From assembly GCA_947625935.1 (NCBI GenBank), contig CANQQE010000011.1:29156-93155 (forward strand): a DNA stretch of 64,000 nt, written 5' to 3'. This document shows, piece after piece, positions 50,579-59,331 of this stretch. Under the pieces are notes generated by a model. The model had not been told where the DNA came from. It searched no databases and saw nothing but the letters and a program-made list of their open reading frames with translations. Origin of the DNA: an uncultured Muribaculaceae bacterium (GTDB taxonomy: Bacteria; Bacteroidota; Bacteroidia; Bacteroidales; Muribaculaceae). The stretch's first letter is position 1. Each line of letters begins with the position of its first letter. The position numbers were made by a program, and so were the translations under genes.

Positions 50579-52435
50579 ATGAACAAGATAAAATTGATAT
50601 CACTTTCTCTGCTGCTCGGAATGGCCGCCGCAGGTTGCGAGGATACTCTCTATGAGAATGTCAACCCCGACCGCGCGCATGTCAACGAGCCGCGAAAGGG
50701 GCTGCCTGTACTGATGTTCTATGCCAATCAGGTAGTCTATGACCATGCGGAGTATTATGTATATCTTTCGCAATGTCTCACCACGACCGGGAAGAGCCAG
50801 ACAGGTTCCTATCCCTATAAGCAGGGTTGGAACTTCCTTACCATCAACCGTCACCCGCAATGGCGCCGTCACTTCTATGACATCGGCAAAAACGCCAATG
50901 TGATGATCGAGACCGCCCAGTCTATCGGTTCTCCCAACTATGAGCTTATAGGCCGCACCATAAAGCTGATGTCGAGTCAATTGACGACCGACGCGTTCGG
51001 CGATATGCCCCGCACGGAGGCTTATATGAGCGGTTCGCCGAAATATGACACACAGGCTTCAATCTATGCCTGGATGTTCCAGGAAGCAGATGAGCTTATC
51101 TCGCTCTATGAAAATGAGGAGTGGACCAACGCCCCCGGAAACCAGGATATAACCGTAGCCGAGGACCGCATCTACGGCGGCGACCTCAAGATGTGGAAAG
51201 GTCTGGTCTATGCCATCAAGGCCCGCCTGTTGCTGCGCAACATCCCCAACGTGGATGTGTCGTCGGCAAAATGCCAGGAAATCATCAATACCGCCCAAAA
51301 GGCTATCGACACATGGCGCAGCGGTGACCTCCGCTATGGCGCATGGTTTGGCAACGAGCCCCGCTATAACTTCGACGGCGGCACGGGTGAGCAAAACGCT
51401 CCGTGGAGCGACGCCCAGCCTATCATCAACTCATGGGAGTCTCGCAAAAACGAGTTGACATCAGCCGTGCCCTCCAAGTTTATGGTTCAGGATCTGATGG
51501 GTGTGATCAATCCCGGCAAGGAAACTTCGCAAGGTGTGTGGGACCGCGAAAACGGTTACGGCTGCGATCCCCGTCTGATGCTGCTGTTCGTGCCTCAGAC
51601 CGGCCCGACTTCACCGTCGAACGACGCACAGAAGGTTATGATGCGCTATCTTGAGAACAATATCGGCGTGCCCAGCACCGATTACAAACAGGTTTACTAT
51701 CCAAATCTTTATGCAGGCGCATATGCAGCCGGAGTTGACGCTTACAACGTGCTCTTTACCATGGAGGAACTCTACTTCATCCAGGCTGAAGCCTACTATT
51801 GGATGAACAACAAGGTTGAGGCATGCCGTCTTGCCAAAGAGGCGACCGTCAACAACATCCAGCGTCATCTTGACCGTTATCTCCGCGACAACGGCGCATA
51901 TCCCGGTGTGGGCTGCAAACCCGGCGCGACCGAGGCCGTGCAGACATCGGATATGGAACGTTTCGAGCGCATGGTGACCGCCTTCCTCGACAACGAAGGT
52001 GTCAAGAGATGCAAGCCCTGCACCGAAATCGGCAACAAACACTGGTTCTTCAACCCGTCGGAATACACACTGAGCGACCTGATGCAGCAGAAATACATAG
52101 CGATGTATATGCAGCCGGAGCAGTGGACCGATATGCGCCGCTACCACTACAGCAATAACCGCAACCAGTATGGTATCGGCGATAACAAGGAAATCGTCTA
52201 CCCGACCCTTCGCCGTCCCTACAACCTGTACGCGGCACACTGGGTTGACGGCCTGACCGACGCAGAGAAAGAGAATGCCTGGGTAACCCGCCTGAACTAT
52301 GACCCCGAATGTGAGGAGAAATACAACCGCGGTGAACTTGAACGTCTCGGCGCATACAAAAACCACAAATGGCTGCGCGAGCCTATGATCTGGTCGCAGG
52401 CCGCCGGAGTAAGACGCTCGCTGACCGCCGAGTAA
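50579..52435 (+). CDS. SusD-like surface glycan-binding lipoprotein
   Basis: A 618-residue SusD/RagB-family lipoprotein with lipobox AAGC (Cys20), anchored at the outer membrane over the SusC channel. The TPR-rich alpha fold is seen in the N-terminal helices (IGKNANVMIETAQSIGSPNY, SSQLTTDAFGDMPRTEAYM) and the conserved TMEELYFIQAEAYY segment. The DAFGDMP and E-L-Y-F-x-x-A-E pattern fits the SusD-like branch lacking the classical RagB C-terminus. It starts 19 bp after susC. Ligand unknown. Confidence 0.92.
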   Translation: MNKIKLISLSLLLGMAAAGCEDTLYENVNPDRAHVNEPRKGLPVLMFYANQVVYDHAEYYVYLSQCLTTTGKSQTGSYPYKQGWNFLTINRHPQWRRHFYDIGKNANVMIETAQSIGSPNYELIGRTIKLMSSQLTTDAFGDMPRTEAYMSGSPKYDTQASIYAWMFQEADELISLYENEEWTNAPGNQDITVAEDRIYGGDLKMWKGLVYAIKARLLLRNIPNVDVSSAKCQEIINTAQKAIDTWRSGDLRYGAWFGNEPRYNFDGGTGEQNAPWSDAQPIINSWESRKNELTSAVPSKFMVQDLMGVINPGKETSQGVWDRENGYGCDPRLMLLFVPQTGPTSPSNDAQKVMMRYLENNIGVPSTDYKQVYYPNLYAGAYAAGVDAYNVLFTMEELYFIQAEAYYWMNNKVEACRLAKEATVNNIQRHLDRYLRDNGAYPGVGCKPGATEAVQTSDMERFERMVTAFLDNEGVKRCKPCTEIGNKHWFFNPSEYTLSDLMQQKYIAMYMQPEQWTDMRRYHYSNNRNQYGIGDNKEIVYPTLRRPYNLYAAHWVDGLTDAEKENAWVTRLNYDPECEEKYNRGELERLGAYKNHKWLREPMIWSQAAGVRRSLTAE

Positions 52436-52471
52436 TACCATTCCCTTAAAACTGAAAAAGAAGAATAAACA

Positions 52472-53590
52472 ATGAAAACGCAATATAAATTAGCACTATT
52501 AGCTTTGGGTCTCGCCACGGTAACCTCCTGTGCGAAACATGACCCGTTAGCCGATAAGATGGAGATTGGCCAGCCTGTGCCGACCTGTTTCTGGTCGGTA
52601 GGCTCATCGGCCTGCAAAGCCGGTGAAGACTTCACATTCAAAGGGAAGTATTACACCGATGACAACCACACTCCCTCACATTCAGAGGTCTGGTATTTAG
52701 TGAAACGCGACGAGAGCGCGAGCGCGACGGTTAAACTCGCCGGCAAATCGCTGTCGTATAACAAATCGGTCAACAGCACCGACACCGTCCGCGAGAACCA
52801 GATGGTTGTATCGTTCCCCCACAGCGAGGATTACTGGAACGGGTATGAGTATGAGGTGAACGGTTCTGTTCCCACCTCAGTCACCCTCAGCCCTGTCGAC
52901 TGGAAGAATGTGAGCGACTGGGACCAGGAGAAATATGAAATGTATTTCCCCGCCGGTTTCGCCGATGAGTTCAAGGCCGAAGTCATAGAGTATCTGACGA
53001 AAGACAGCACCTACTACAACGGGCTGCGCACCGTCTATATCAACTATAACTTCACCAACGAGCAGTTCGCGGCAGTCAACAGCAAATACAACCTTCAGTT
53101 CCCCACCGATATCAAAATCGACCCGTCAGACCCCCAGAGCGCGGCGACCGACAAGAGCGACCGCTGGTATGAGACCACTGAGGCCGACGTGAACAAGATT
53201 ATCGGCTGGTACTACAAGGATGTCGACGGTAACGGCAACACAGTCATCTATGAGGTGGCAAAAGACGCAGTGACCGTGAATGAAGATGGTTTCACCGCAA
53301 CATATAACGGTAAAAACTGCTTCCCGGTCTATGACTCGGCGCCCTGGGTGTTCTGCCGCTATGATGACGATGCCGGTGCGATTATAAGAGCCGTGAGAGC
53401 GTCATATATCCCCGCATTCAAGGAGCTGTTGGCTATCATCAGCTTCCCCGAATGGATTTATGACTCTTCGGAGAACCAATATACCGTAGTGTTCACCCGC
53501 GAATATTCACTCGATGCCCAGTTCAGAGTCTACGACACCGTTGGCAACGTCGGCAAAGCGTCGGATATCCGCAACATCAAACTTAACTAA
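52472..53590 (+). CDS. Putative surface glycan-binding lipoprotein (SusE/F position)
   Basis: A 372-residue lipoprotein (lipobox VTSC, Cys20) in the third position of the SusCD locus. No recognised domain; mostly beta-rich with an N-terminal segment AGEDFTFKGKYYTDDNHTPSHSEVWYLVK that looks like an immunoglobulin-like domain, and a later stretch with aromatic residues (WYYKDVDGNGNTVIYEVA). Position, signal and size fit the surface glycan-binding proteins that follow SusD in many loci. Binding function is inferred only from context. Confidence 0.68.
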   Translation: MKTQYKLALLALGLATVTSCAKHDPLADKMEIGQPVPTCFWSVGSSACKAGEDFTFKGKYYTDDNHTPSHSEVWYLVKRDESASATVKLAGKSLSYNKSVNSTDTVRENQMVVSFPHSEDYWNGYEYEVNGSVPTSVTLSPVDWKNVSDWDQEKYEMYFPAGFADEFKAEVIEYLTKDSTYYNGLRTVYINYNFTNEQFAAVNSKYNLQFPTDIKIDPSDPQSAATDKSDRWYETTEADVNKIIGWYYKDVDGNGNTVIYEVAKDAVTVNEDGFTATYNGKNCFPVYDSAPWVFCRYDDDAGAIIRAVRASYIPAFKELLAIISFPEWIYDSSENQYTVVFTREYSLDAQFRVYDTVGNVGKASDIRNIKLN

Positions 53591-53613
53591 CGCTTAAATC
53601 GAGTAACCTAATT

Positions 53614-55362
53614 ATGAAACTACTAACTAAAATCGGTCTATTCTTCATTTCGGCGTTAGCCCTCGGCTCATGCGTCGACAAGGATCCCGACTATAAAGAT
53701 TTCCCGGATCCCGATGTGGATTTCACCTATAATGTGGACGGCGACCAGTTCACGCTTGACTACTATGTGGTGTCGACCATCCAGTTCAACAACACCTCGG
53801 TTAAAACGGGTGCCGTTACCTGGGATTTCGGCGACGGCGAGACATCGGTCGAGCCTAACCCCAAACATAAGTACGCCAAAGCCGGCAACTACAAGGTGAC
53901 ACTCACCGTAGAAGGCGCGGGCAGCCGCACTTATCCGCTGATGATTTATGACATCGTGCCGCAGCTTTCAGTCGCTTCGCAGAGCGATGATGTGATTGAG
54001 CTCAACAACACCACGGTGGATTTCTCAATCTTCCTCCCCAATCCCGAGAACAAGATTGTGAAATATGTGTGGACATTCCCCGAAGGCACAACCAACGAAG
54101 CCGGTCAGGCATTGACCACTTTCGAGGGGGTGACCGACGCCGCCGGCAACATACCTTATCCGGGCAAAGTGAAGTTCTCAAATATAGGTTCGCAGAAGAT
54201 AACCATCGCGTCCTACTTTGACACGGAAGGTGAGAACCGCCGCCTTGAGGATTCATACCTCAACGTTCAGGTGGGTCTCGACCAGCCCGCCGCCACACTC
54301 TACTACGCGCAGCGCGACGGCAACATCAAGGCACTGAAGCTGGTTGACCCGTCATCGCTTCCCGCCGGCACCAAGATTCTTCCCTTTGACATGGGAGTCA
54401 AATCAGGCTCTATGCCTTTCCAGATTGTCTATGGCGAGGTTCCCTCGACCAATGAAGAGGGTGAGGCTGTCAACGAGGGTTGGATCTACATCCTTGACGC
54501 CGGCAAGCAATACTACTATTGCAACGACGAAGCCGGTACCATGGGCGACGGCCTCATCACGGCCATGCGCGTGGACGGCACCGGAGTGAACACTGTAATC
54601 ACCAACGTGGGTCAAGCTGCGTTCTGCGATCCTTACCAAGGTTTTGTGCATAACGGCAAGCTCTATTACAGTGACCGCAACACCGGTATCTCGACAGTGG
54701 ACCTTACCACCCGCGGGGCGGTGCAGGGCATTACCCAGGTGAAGGAAAACTTCCTCCGCTCCGAGTTCTTCGTCAAAAATGAGCTTATCCCGTATTATGG
54801 TAACGGTATTGCCTACGGTGCCATCCATTGCGGCCATATCCGCGACTCACGCGGAGTGTGGTGGTGGGGTAAGAATTACAACGCCAACGGAATCTTCCGT
54901 TTCCGTGAATCAGACATCTACCCGACCCAGATAGCAGCTCAGGCTTCACCGCTGCCTTTCCCCGTTGCATTTAACGGTTTGAATTTCAAAGCATTTGACC
55001 TCGATGAGTCGCGCGGCAATCTCTATGTGTGGCGACTCGGCTCGGCCCAGGGCTTCACCGTCTATCCGCTGCCGGGTGACAACGAGGCCGGCGACATGGG
55101 CAAACCCACCAAGGCATTCGCCATGGAGGCCGACCCGATCAACACCACTGCCAGCGAGCCGGTGTGCACAACCCAGTTTGCCATCGACCGCGAGACGGGA
55201 TATGTCTACTTCGGTTTCCGTCCCGCCGCTACCGATACGTCGGGCAAGAAGGCCGGTGTCTACTACTACGACCCGAACAGCAACACAATCAAGTCGTACG
55301 GCGTGACCAACGACCAGATTCTGGGTATGACCATCAATCCCAACAAGACGAAACTGTTCTAA
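53614..55362 (+). CDS. PKD-domain lipoprotein with propeller-like C-terminal region
   Basis: A 582-residue lipoprotein (lipobox LGSC, Cys20). Residues about 70-110 hold a PKD domain with the signature VTWDFGDGETSVEPNPKHKY then AGNYKVTLTV. A second beta region follows to about 220. The C-terminal 360 residues have repeating Y-Y-x-x-R/N-like strands (ATLYYAQRDGNIKAL, GKLYYSDRNTGISTVDL, GYVYFGFRP, YYYDPNSNTI) suggestive of a beta-propeller. Likely a surface lipoprotein that binds glycan for SusCD; no catalytic motif was seen. A strong hairpin and then a terminator follow it. Confidence 0.7.
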   Translation: MKLLTKIGLFFISALALGSCVDKDPDYKDFPDPDVDFTYNVDGDQFTLDYYVVSTIQFNNTSVKTGAVTWDFGDGETSVEPNPKHKYAKAGNYKVTLTVEGAGSRTYPLMIYDIVPQLSVASQSDDVIELNNTTVDFSIFLPNPENKIVKYVWTFPEGTTNEAGQALTTFEGVTDAAGNIPYPGKVKFSNIGSQKITIASYFDTEGENRRLEDSYLNVQVGLDQPAATLYYAQRDGNIKALKLVDPSSLPAGTKILPFDMGVKSGSMPFQIVYGEVPSTNEEGEAVNEGWIYILDAGKQYYYCNDEAGTMGDGLITAMRVDGTGVNTVITNVGQAAFCDPYQGFVHNGKLYYSDRNTGISTVDLTTRGAVQGITQVKENFLRSEFFVKNELIPYYGNGIAYGAIHCGHIRDSRGVWWWGKNYNANGIFRFRESDIYPTQIAAQASPLPFPVAFNGLNFKAFDLDESRGNLYVWRLGSAQGFTVYPLPGDNEAGDMGKPTKAFAMEADPINTTASEPVCTTQFAIDRETGYVYFGFRPAATDTSGKKAGVYYYDPNSNTIKSYGVTNDQILGMTINPNKTKLF

Positions 55363-55377
55363 GAAAAAGTGACGCAT

Positions 55378-55407
55378 CATAGTCTCCCGCCGGAGCGGGA
55401 GACTATG
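55378..55407 (+). repeat. Perfect 13-bp stem-loop after the PKD lipoprotein gene
   Basis: CATAGTCTCCCGC (55378-55390) pairs with GCGGGAGACTATG (55395-55407) around CGGA. No T-run follows, so it looks like an mRNA-stability or processing hairpin rather than a terminator. Confidence 0.75.
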
Positions 55408-55431
55408 GCGCGAAGCCTGTAAACGATTAAT

Positions 55432-55464
55432 GCAGGGGCGCGTTTAACCGGGTCTCTGCTTTTT
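55432..55464 (+). terminator. Candidate intrinsic terminator upstream of the GHL10 gene
   Basis: GCAGGGGC (55432-55439) pairs with GTCTCTGC (55452-55459) with two G-T wobbles, followed directly by TTTTTCT. Together with the preceding hairpin it may cut or attenuate transcription before the last gene. Confidence 0.55.
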
Positions 55465-55497
55465 CTAAAAAAAGAAACAACAAAGGAGCTCAACTTT

Positions 55498-58089
55498 ATG
55501 ATAACGAGAATCTTCAAAATATTATGCGCCGCATTGGCCTTGACGTGGCTGTCGCCGCAAGCGACTAACGCCGAGGTCAAGCGCGAGCACCGTTCGGTGT
55601 GGATGTCGCCGTTCCTCGGCGAGTGGCCGAGCGCGCCGCTCAACAGCGAGACAAACGTCAAGCGTCAGACGTCGAACCTCAGGACATTCCTGGACCGCAT
55701 GAAAGAAAACAACGTCAACACGGTCTATTTCCACGTCAGGGCTATGTGTGACGCCTGCTATGAGTCATCTTACGAGCCATGGGCGGCACAAGTCTCCGGA
55801 ACCCGAGGCGGTGCGGCCCCTCTGGTCGACCCGCTGAAACTGATAATCGAGGAGTGCCATGCCCGCGGCATCGAGCTTTACGCTTGGGCCAACCCCTACC
55901 GCTACTCCGACAAAGGTGCGAAATACGGGGAGGGTGAGCTGAATTATGAAAACTCACATCCCGACTGGCTTCTCACGAAGCCCGGTGTGCAGTCGATACT
56001 CAATCCGGGGCTGCCTGAGGTGCGCCAGCGCATCGTCGACGTGTGCCGCGAGATTATCACCAAGTATGATGTCGACGGGCTGATTTTTGACGATTATTTC
56101 TACACCAACAGCACTGAGGCCGACCTGAAATATGACAAGGAACTGTATCTCGCATCGGGACAGTCGGGGGAGATAGACCAGTGGCAATGGCGTCGCAACA
56201 ACGTCAACGCTATGGTGAAGGATGTGGCCGACATGGTCTATGCGACCAAGCCATATCTCGGTTTCGGAATATCGCCGGCGGGGAAATGCAATCCGCCGAA
56301 CGCCGCCGATTACGGTCTGCCCAATTCAGGCATGACAGACTGGCAGTATAAGGGGATAGCCTCTGACCCCATCTTCTGGCTGTCGAACAAGTGGATTGAT
56401 TTCGTGTCGCCGCAGCTCTACTGGTCGACCAAGGGTGGATTTCTCAATGACGGGGAGTGGTGGATCAACGCCGCCACAAAATTGGGTCGTCACATATTCA
56501 TCAGCACCTCGATGGAGCTGACTACCCCGGAAAAAGGCAGCTACAAGAGCGACGAGTACATACAGCAACAGCTTTTCGCCCGCGACCTCACACTGGCTGA
56601 CCAGTCGGGGTTGGTGTTCTTCACCTTCGGCAGCTACAATTCCTATCGCGAGAGGGACCCCGACACCGGCAAAAACACCACTTTGGGGGCTCTGATGGCC
56701 AAGGCGGTGTATCAGAACGTCGCTCTGACCCCGCTGCGCTACTGGCGCAACGAGTATAACCCGGTGATGGTGTCGAATCTTGCTCTCGAGGGGTCGAAAC
56801 TCACCTGGGAAGGGCCTGAGAACAGCCGTTATACGGTCTATGCCGTGCCGGAGACTCTGACGGATGCCGAGTTCGGTTGCCAGCCGCAGTATCTCGACGG
56901 CGTTTCTTATGTGACGGAATACACTATCCCCGAGGATAAGGCCACGGGCTACCGCTGGGCGGTGGCCGTCTATGACCGTTACGGCAACGAGTATGCCCCG
57001 CTGTTTGTCGGAGCGACACCGGGCGTGTGCGCCGCGCCGCGTCTCGTGGCCCCCGCCGCCGGCGCGGGTCTCATACCGCTGTCCAACTTCAGTTGGGAAT
57101 CGACCGACGGAACTCATTTCATCATCGAAATCGCCAATGACAACGACGCGATGGAGATGACCGACATAGTGGCGGCGTTTGAGACGGAAGGGAAGGAATT
57201 TTCAAGCGCGATGCTGCCTGAACTGACCGTCGGGCAGAGCTATTTGTGGCGCGTCACGGCCATAGCCCCCAACCGACTCAACGCAACATCGGCTCCACAA
57301 CGTTTCGTGGCCGACAAAATCAAGGTGCTGTCGCCGTCGGCCGACGATACCGAAATCAGCCGCACTCCGACGGTGACGTGGCAGAAGGCTGTCGACGGGG
57401 TGACTTACAAGCTCGACCTCGCGACGTCAGAGAAGTTCACCTCGGTGAAATACAGCGTTGAGACCGCCGAGACCTCTGTAGCGATTCCCGATTACACGCT
57501 TTCGACCGGGGTGACCTACTATGCCTGCGTGACGGCGACGCTTAACGGGAAGTCGAGCCAAAGCGACCCTGCCAAGTTTACGGTGGCTCCGGCCGACTAC
57601 ACGGAGGCCCCGGTGTTCACCAACCCGACAGTCGACGGGCAGACGGTGCACTCCAACCAGCCTATCAGCCTCGCTCCCTGGGCCGGACTCTTTGACGTGA
57701 GAATCGAGGTCAGCGAACTGGCGACCTTCCCGTCGCGCGGAGCTACCTTCGTCAACACACTCAGCAATTTCGACACCGAGACGAAGCCCCTCGGCGAGAT
57801 AAAGATACAGTCAAAACCGCTCGTTGACGGGAAGACCTACTATCTGCGCGCCCGCGGCTCATACAAGAAGGAGGGTAAGAACTACTATACCCCCTATACC
57901 GACGTGATGACGTTTGTCTACAGCGCGGCGGCGGGTGTGGAAGACCTGATCGACACTGCCGGCGGTGCGACCATAACGGGATATTATGACCTGCGCGGCG
58001 TGCGCTATGACCGCCCGCAGCCCGGGGTGAACATCGTGCGTCTCTCGGACGGCACTGCCCGCAAGCTGGTAGTCCCGGCTTCGCGCTAA
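55498..58089 (+). CDS. GHL10/DUF187 glycoside-hydrolase-like protein with FN3-type tail
   Basis: An 863-residue secreted protein: signal peptide (about 1-25, ending ATNA), then a glycosyl-hydrolase-like GHL10 (DUF187) TIM-barrel domain (about 30-400) with EHRSVWMSPF, NNVNTVYFHVRAMCDACYES, LYAWANPYRYSDKG, DVDGLIFDDYFYT and LGFGISPAGK. The Asp-Asp in FDDYFY matches the family's conserved acidic motif. The remainder is several fibronectin-like domains, and the tail GYYDLRGVRYDRPQPG resembles that of the BspA-like protein. Family members are presumed glycosidases; linkage and substrate are unknown. Confidence 0.87.
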   Translation: MITRIFKILCAALALTWLSPQATNAEVKREHRSVWMSPFLGEWPSAPLNSETNVKRQTSNLRTFLDRMKENNVNTVYFHVRAMCDACYESSYEPWAAQVSGTRGGAAPLVDPLKLIIEECHARGIELYAWANPYRYSDKGAKYGEGELNYENSHPDWLLTKPGVQSILNPGLPEVRQRIVDVCREIITKYDVDGLIFDDYFYTNSTEADLKYDKELYLASGQSGEIDQWQWRRNNVNAMVKDVADMVYATKPYLGFGISPAGKCNPPNAADYGLPNSGMTDWQYKGIASDPIFWLSNKWIDFVSPQLYWSTKGGFLNDGEWWINAATKLGRHIFISTSMELTTPEKGSYKSDEYIQQQLFARDLTLADQSGLVFFTFGSYNSYRERDPDTGKNTTLGALMAKAVYQNVALTPLRYWRNEYNPVMVSNLALEGSKLTWEGPENSRYTVYAVPETLTDAEFGCQPQYLDGVSYVTEYTIPEDKATGYRWAVAVYDRYGNEYAPLFVGATPGVCAAPRLVAPAAGAGLIPLSNFSWESTDGTHFIIEIANDNDAMEMTDIVAAFETEGKEFSSAMLPELTVGQSYLWRVTAIAPNRLNATSAPQRFVADKIKVLSPSADDTEISRTPTVTWQKAVDGVTYKLDLATSEKFTSVKYSVETAETSVAIPDYTLSTGVTYYACVTATLNGKSSQSDPAKFTVAPADYTEAPVFTNPTVDGQTVHSNQPISLAPWAGLFDVRIEVSELATFPSRGATFVNTLSNFDTETKPLGEIKIQSKPLVDGKTYYLRARGSYKKEGKNYYTPYTDVMTFVYSAAAGVEDLIDTAGGATITGYYDLRGVRYDRPQPGVNIVRLSDGTARKLVVPASR

Positions 58090-58110
58090 CCCCCTATCGG
58101 CATACAACGG

Positions 58111-58143
58111 CGAAGGCCGCGTCAGTGATTGGCGCGGCCTTCG
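58111..58143. terminator. Bidirectional terminator between convergent genes
   Basis: CGAAGGCCGCG (58111-58121) pairs perfectly with CGCGGCCTTCG (58133-58143) around 11 bases. It lies between the GHL10 stop and the GNAT-like stop on the other strand. Confidence 0.75.
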
Positions 58144-58170
58144 TTGCGTATGTGGGCGGGAGGTGTCGGT

Positions 58171-59304
58171 CTATCGGATGGGGCGGCGCCAGGAGCGGCG
58201 GCGGCGGTGCTGACGACGCTCGAAGTACTGCCACTGGAGCTGCACGCTGGCGTTGTCCTCAAGTTCGAGGTTGCTCTCGGCCCAGCGGTAACCGTTGGCG
58301 ATGTAGCGGGGCAGCAGGTCGGCGAACAGCAGTGCGTTGACCCCTTTGCTTTGGTATTCGGGCTTGATGGCGACGAGCAGCAGGTCGACGGTGTCGCTCT
58401 TTCCGCTGAGTACTTTGAGCAGGTGCCACCAGCCGGTGGGGAACAGCTTGCCGCCGCTTTTCTGGAGGGCGCGGGAGAAAGAGGGGATGGATATGCCCAC
58501 GCCGACGAGCTTGTCGCTATCGTCGACGATGAGGCATACGTCGTCGAGGCGCAGTATGCCGAGGTATTGGCCGATGTAGTAGTCGATCTGCCGCTGGGTG
58601 AGGGGCGAGTAGCCGTAGAGTCCGTCGTATGCCTCGTTGATGAGGTCGAATATGGCTTGGCCGTATTCCTCTTTTATACGTTTCTTTGAGGTGTATTTCA
58701 GCACGCGGAGGTTGTATTTTTTCTTGACAATCTCGGCGATGCGCAGATATTTGTCGGGGACGGCGTCGGGGACGGTCATGCGGTATTCCACCCAGTCGAC
58801 ATCTTTCACGAATCCCATGCGCTCCATGTGGCGGGGGTAGTAGGGGTAGTTGTAGATTGTGGCCATGGTGCCCAGCTCGTCAAAGCCTTCGATCAGCATC
58901 CCTTCGTGATCCATGTCGGTGAATCCCATTGGGCCCACCATAGAGGTCATGCCGCGGCTGCGTCCCCAATCCTCGGCGGCTTTGAAGAGCGCGTCGACAA
59001 CTTCGGCGTCGTCGATGAAGTTGAGGAATCCGAAGCGCAGGTCGCGGTTGCCCGTGCGCTCGTTGACGACGCGGTTGATTATGGCTGTGATCGAGCCGAC
59101 AGGACGGCCGTCGCGGTAGGCCATGAACGACTGGGCCTCGCAGAAGTCAAAGGCGGGGTTGCGGTCGGGGCGCAGCGTGTTGACGTCGTCCATTATCAGC
59201 GGGGGCACATAGCACGGGTTGCCTTCGTAAAGTTTGATGCCGAATTTGACCATTTTTTTCAGGTCGCTTTTTTCGGGGCGCAATGCTTTTATCTCTATAG
59301 TCAT
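58171..59304 (-). CDS. GNAT-like N-acyltransferase family protein
   Basis: A 377-residue cytoplasmic protein resembling the YghO-type branch of the GNAT superfamily. Visible are MVKFGIKLYEGNPCYVPPLI and RPVGSITAIINRVVNERTGN in the first half and, in the second half, LLLVAIKPEYQSKGVNALLF, the region where GNAT proteins bind acyl-CoA (Q-x-K-G). The tail is very basic (YFERRQHRRRRSWRRPIR). Substrate unknown. It follows the pseudokinase gene after 27 bp on the same strand. Confidence 0.8.
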   Translation of the reverse strand: MTIEIKALRPEKSDLKKMVKFGIKLYEGNPCYVPPLIMDDVNTLRPDRNPAFDFCEAQSFMAYRDGRPVGSITAIINRVVNERTGNRDLRFGFLNFIDDAEVVDALFKAAEDWGRSRGMTSMVGPMGFTDMDHEGMLIEGFDELGTMATIYNYPYYPRHMERMGFVKDVDWVEYRMTVPDAVPDKYLRIAEIVKKKYNLRVLKYTSKKRIKEEYGQAIFDLINEAYDGLYGYSPLTQRQIDYYIGQYLGILRLDDVCLIVDDSDKLVGVGISIPSFSRALQKSGGKLFPTGWWHLLKVLSGKSDTVDLLLVAIKPEYQSKGVNALLFADLLPRYIANGYRWAESNLELEDNASVQLQWQYFERRQHRRRRSWRRPIR

Positions 59305-59331
59305 CGTCTGTCTTTCTCGTTAAGAATAGCT

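Noticed and set aside
51611-52483. 290-codon open frame on the minus strand
   Set aside because: Antisense shadow of the SusD-like gene, with no recognisable domain.
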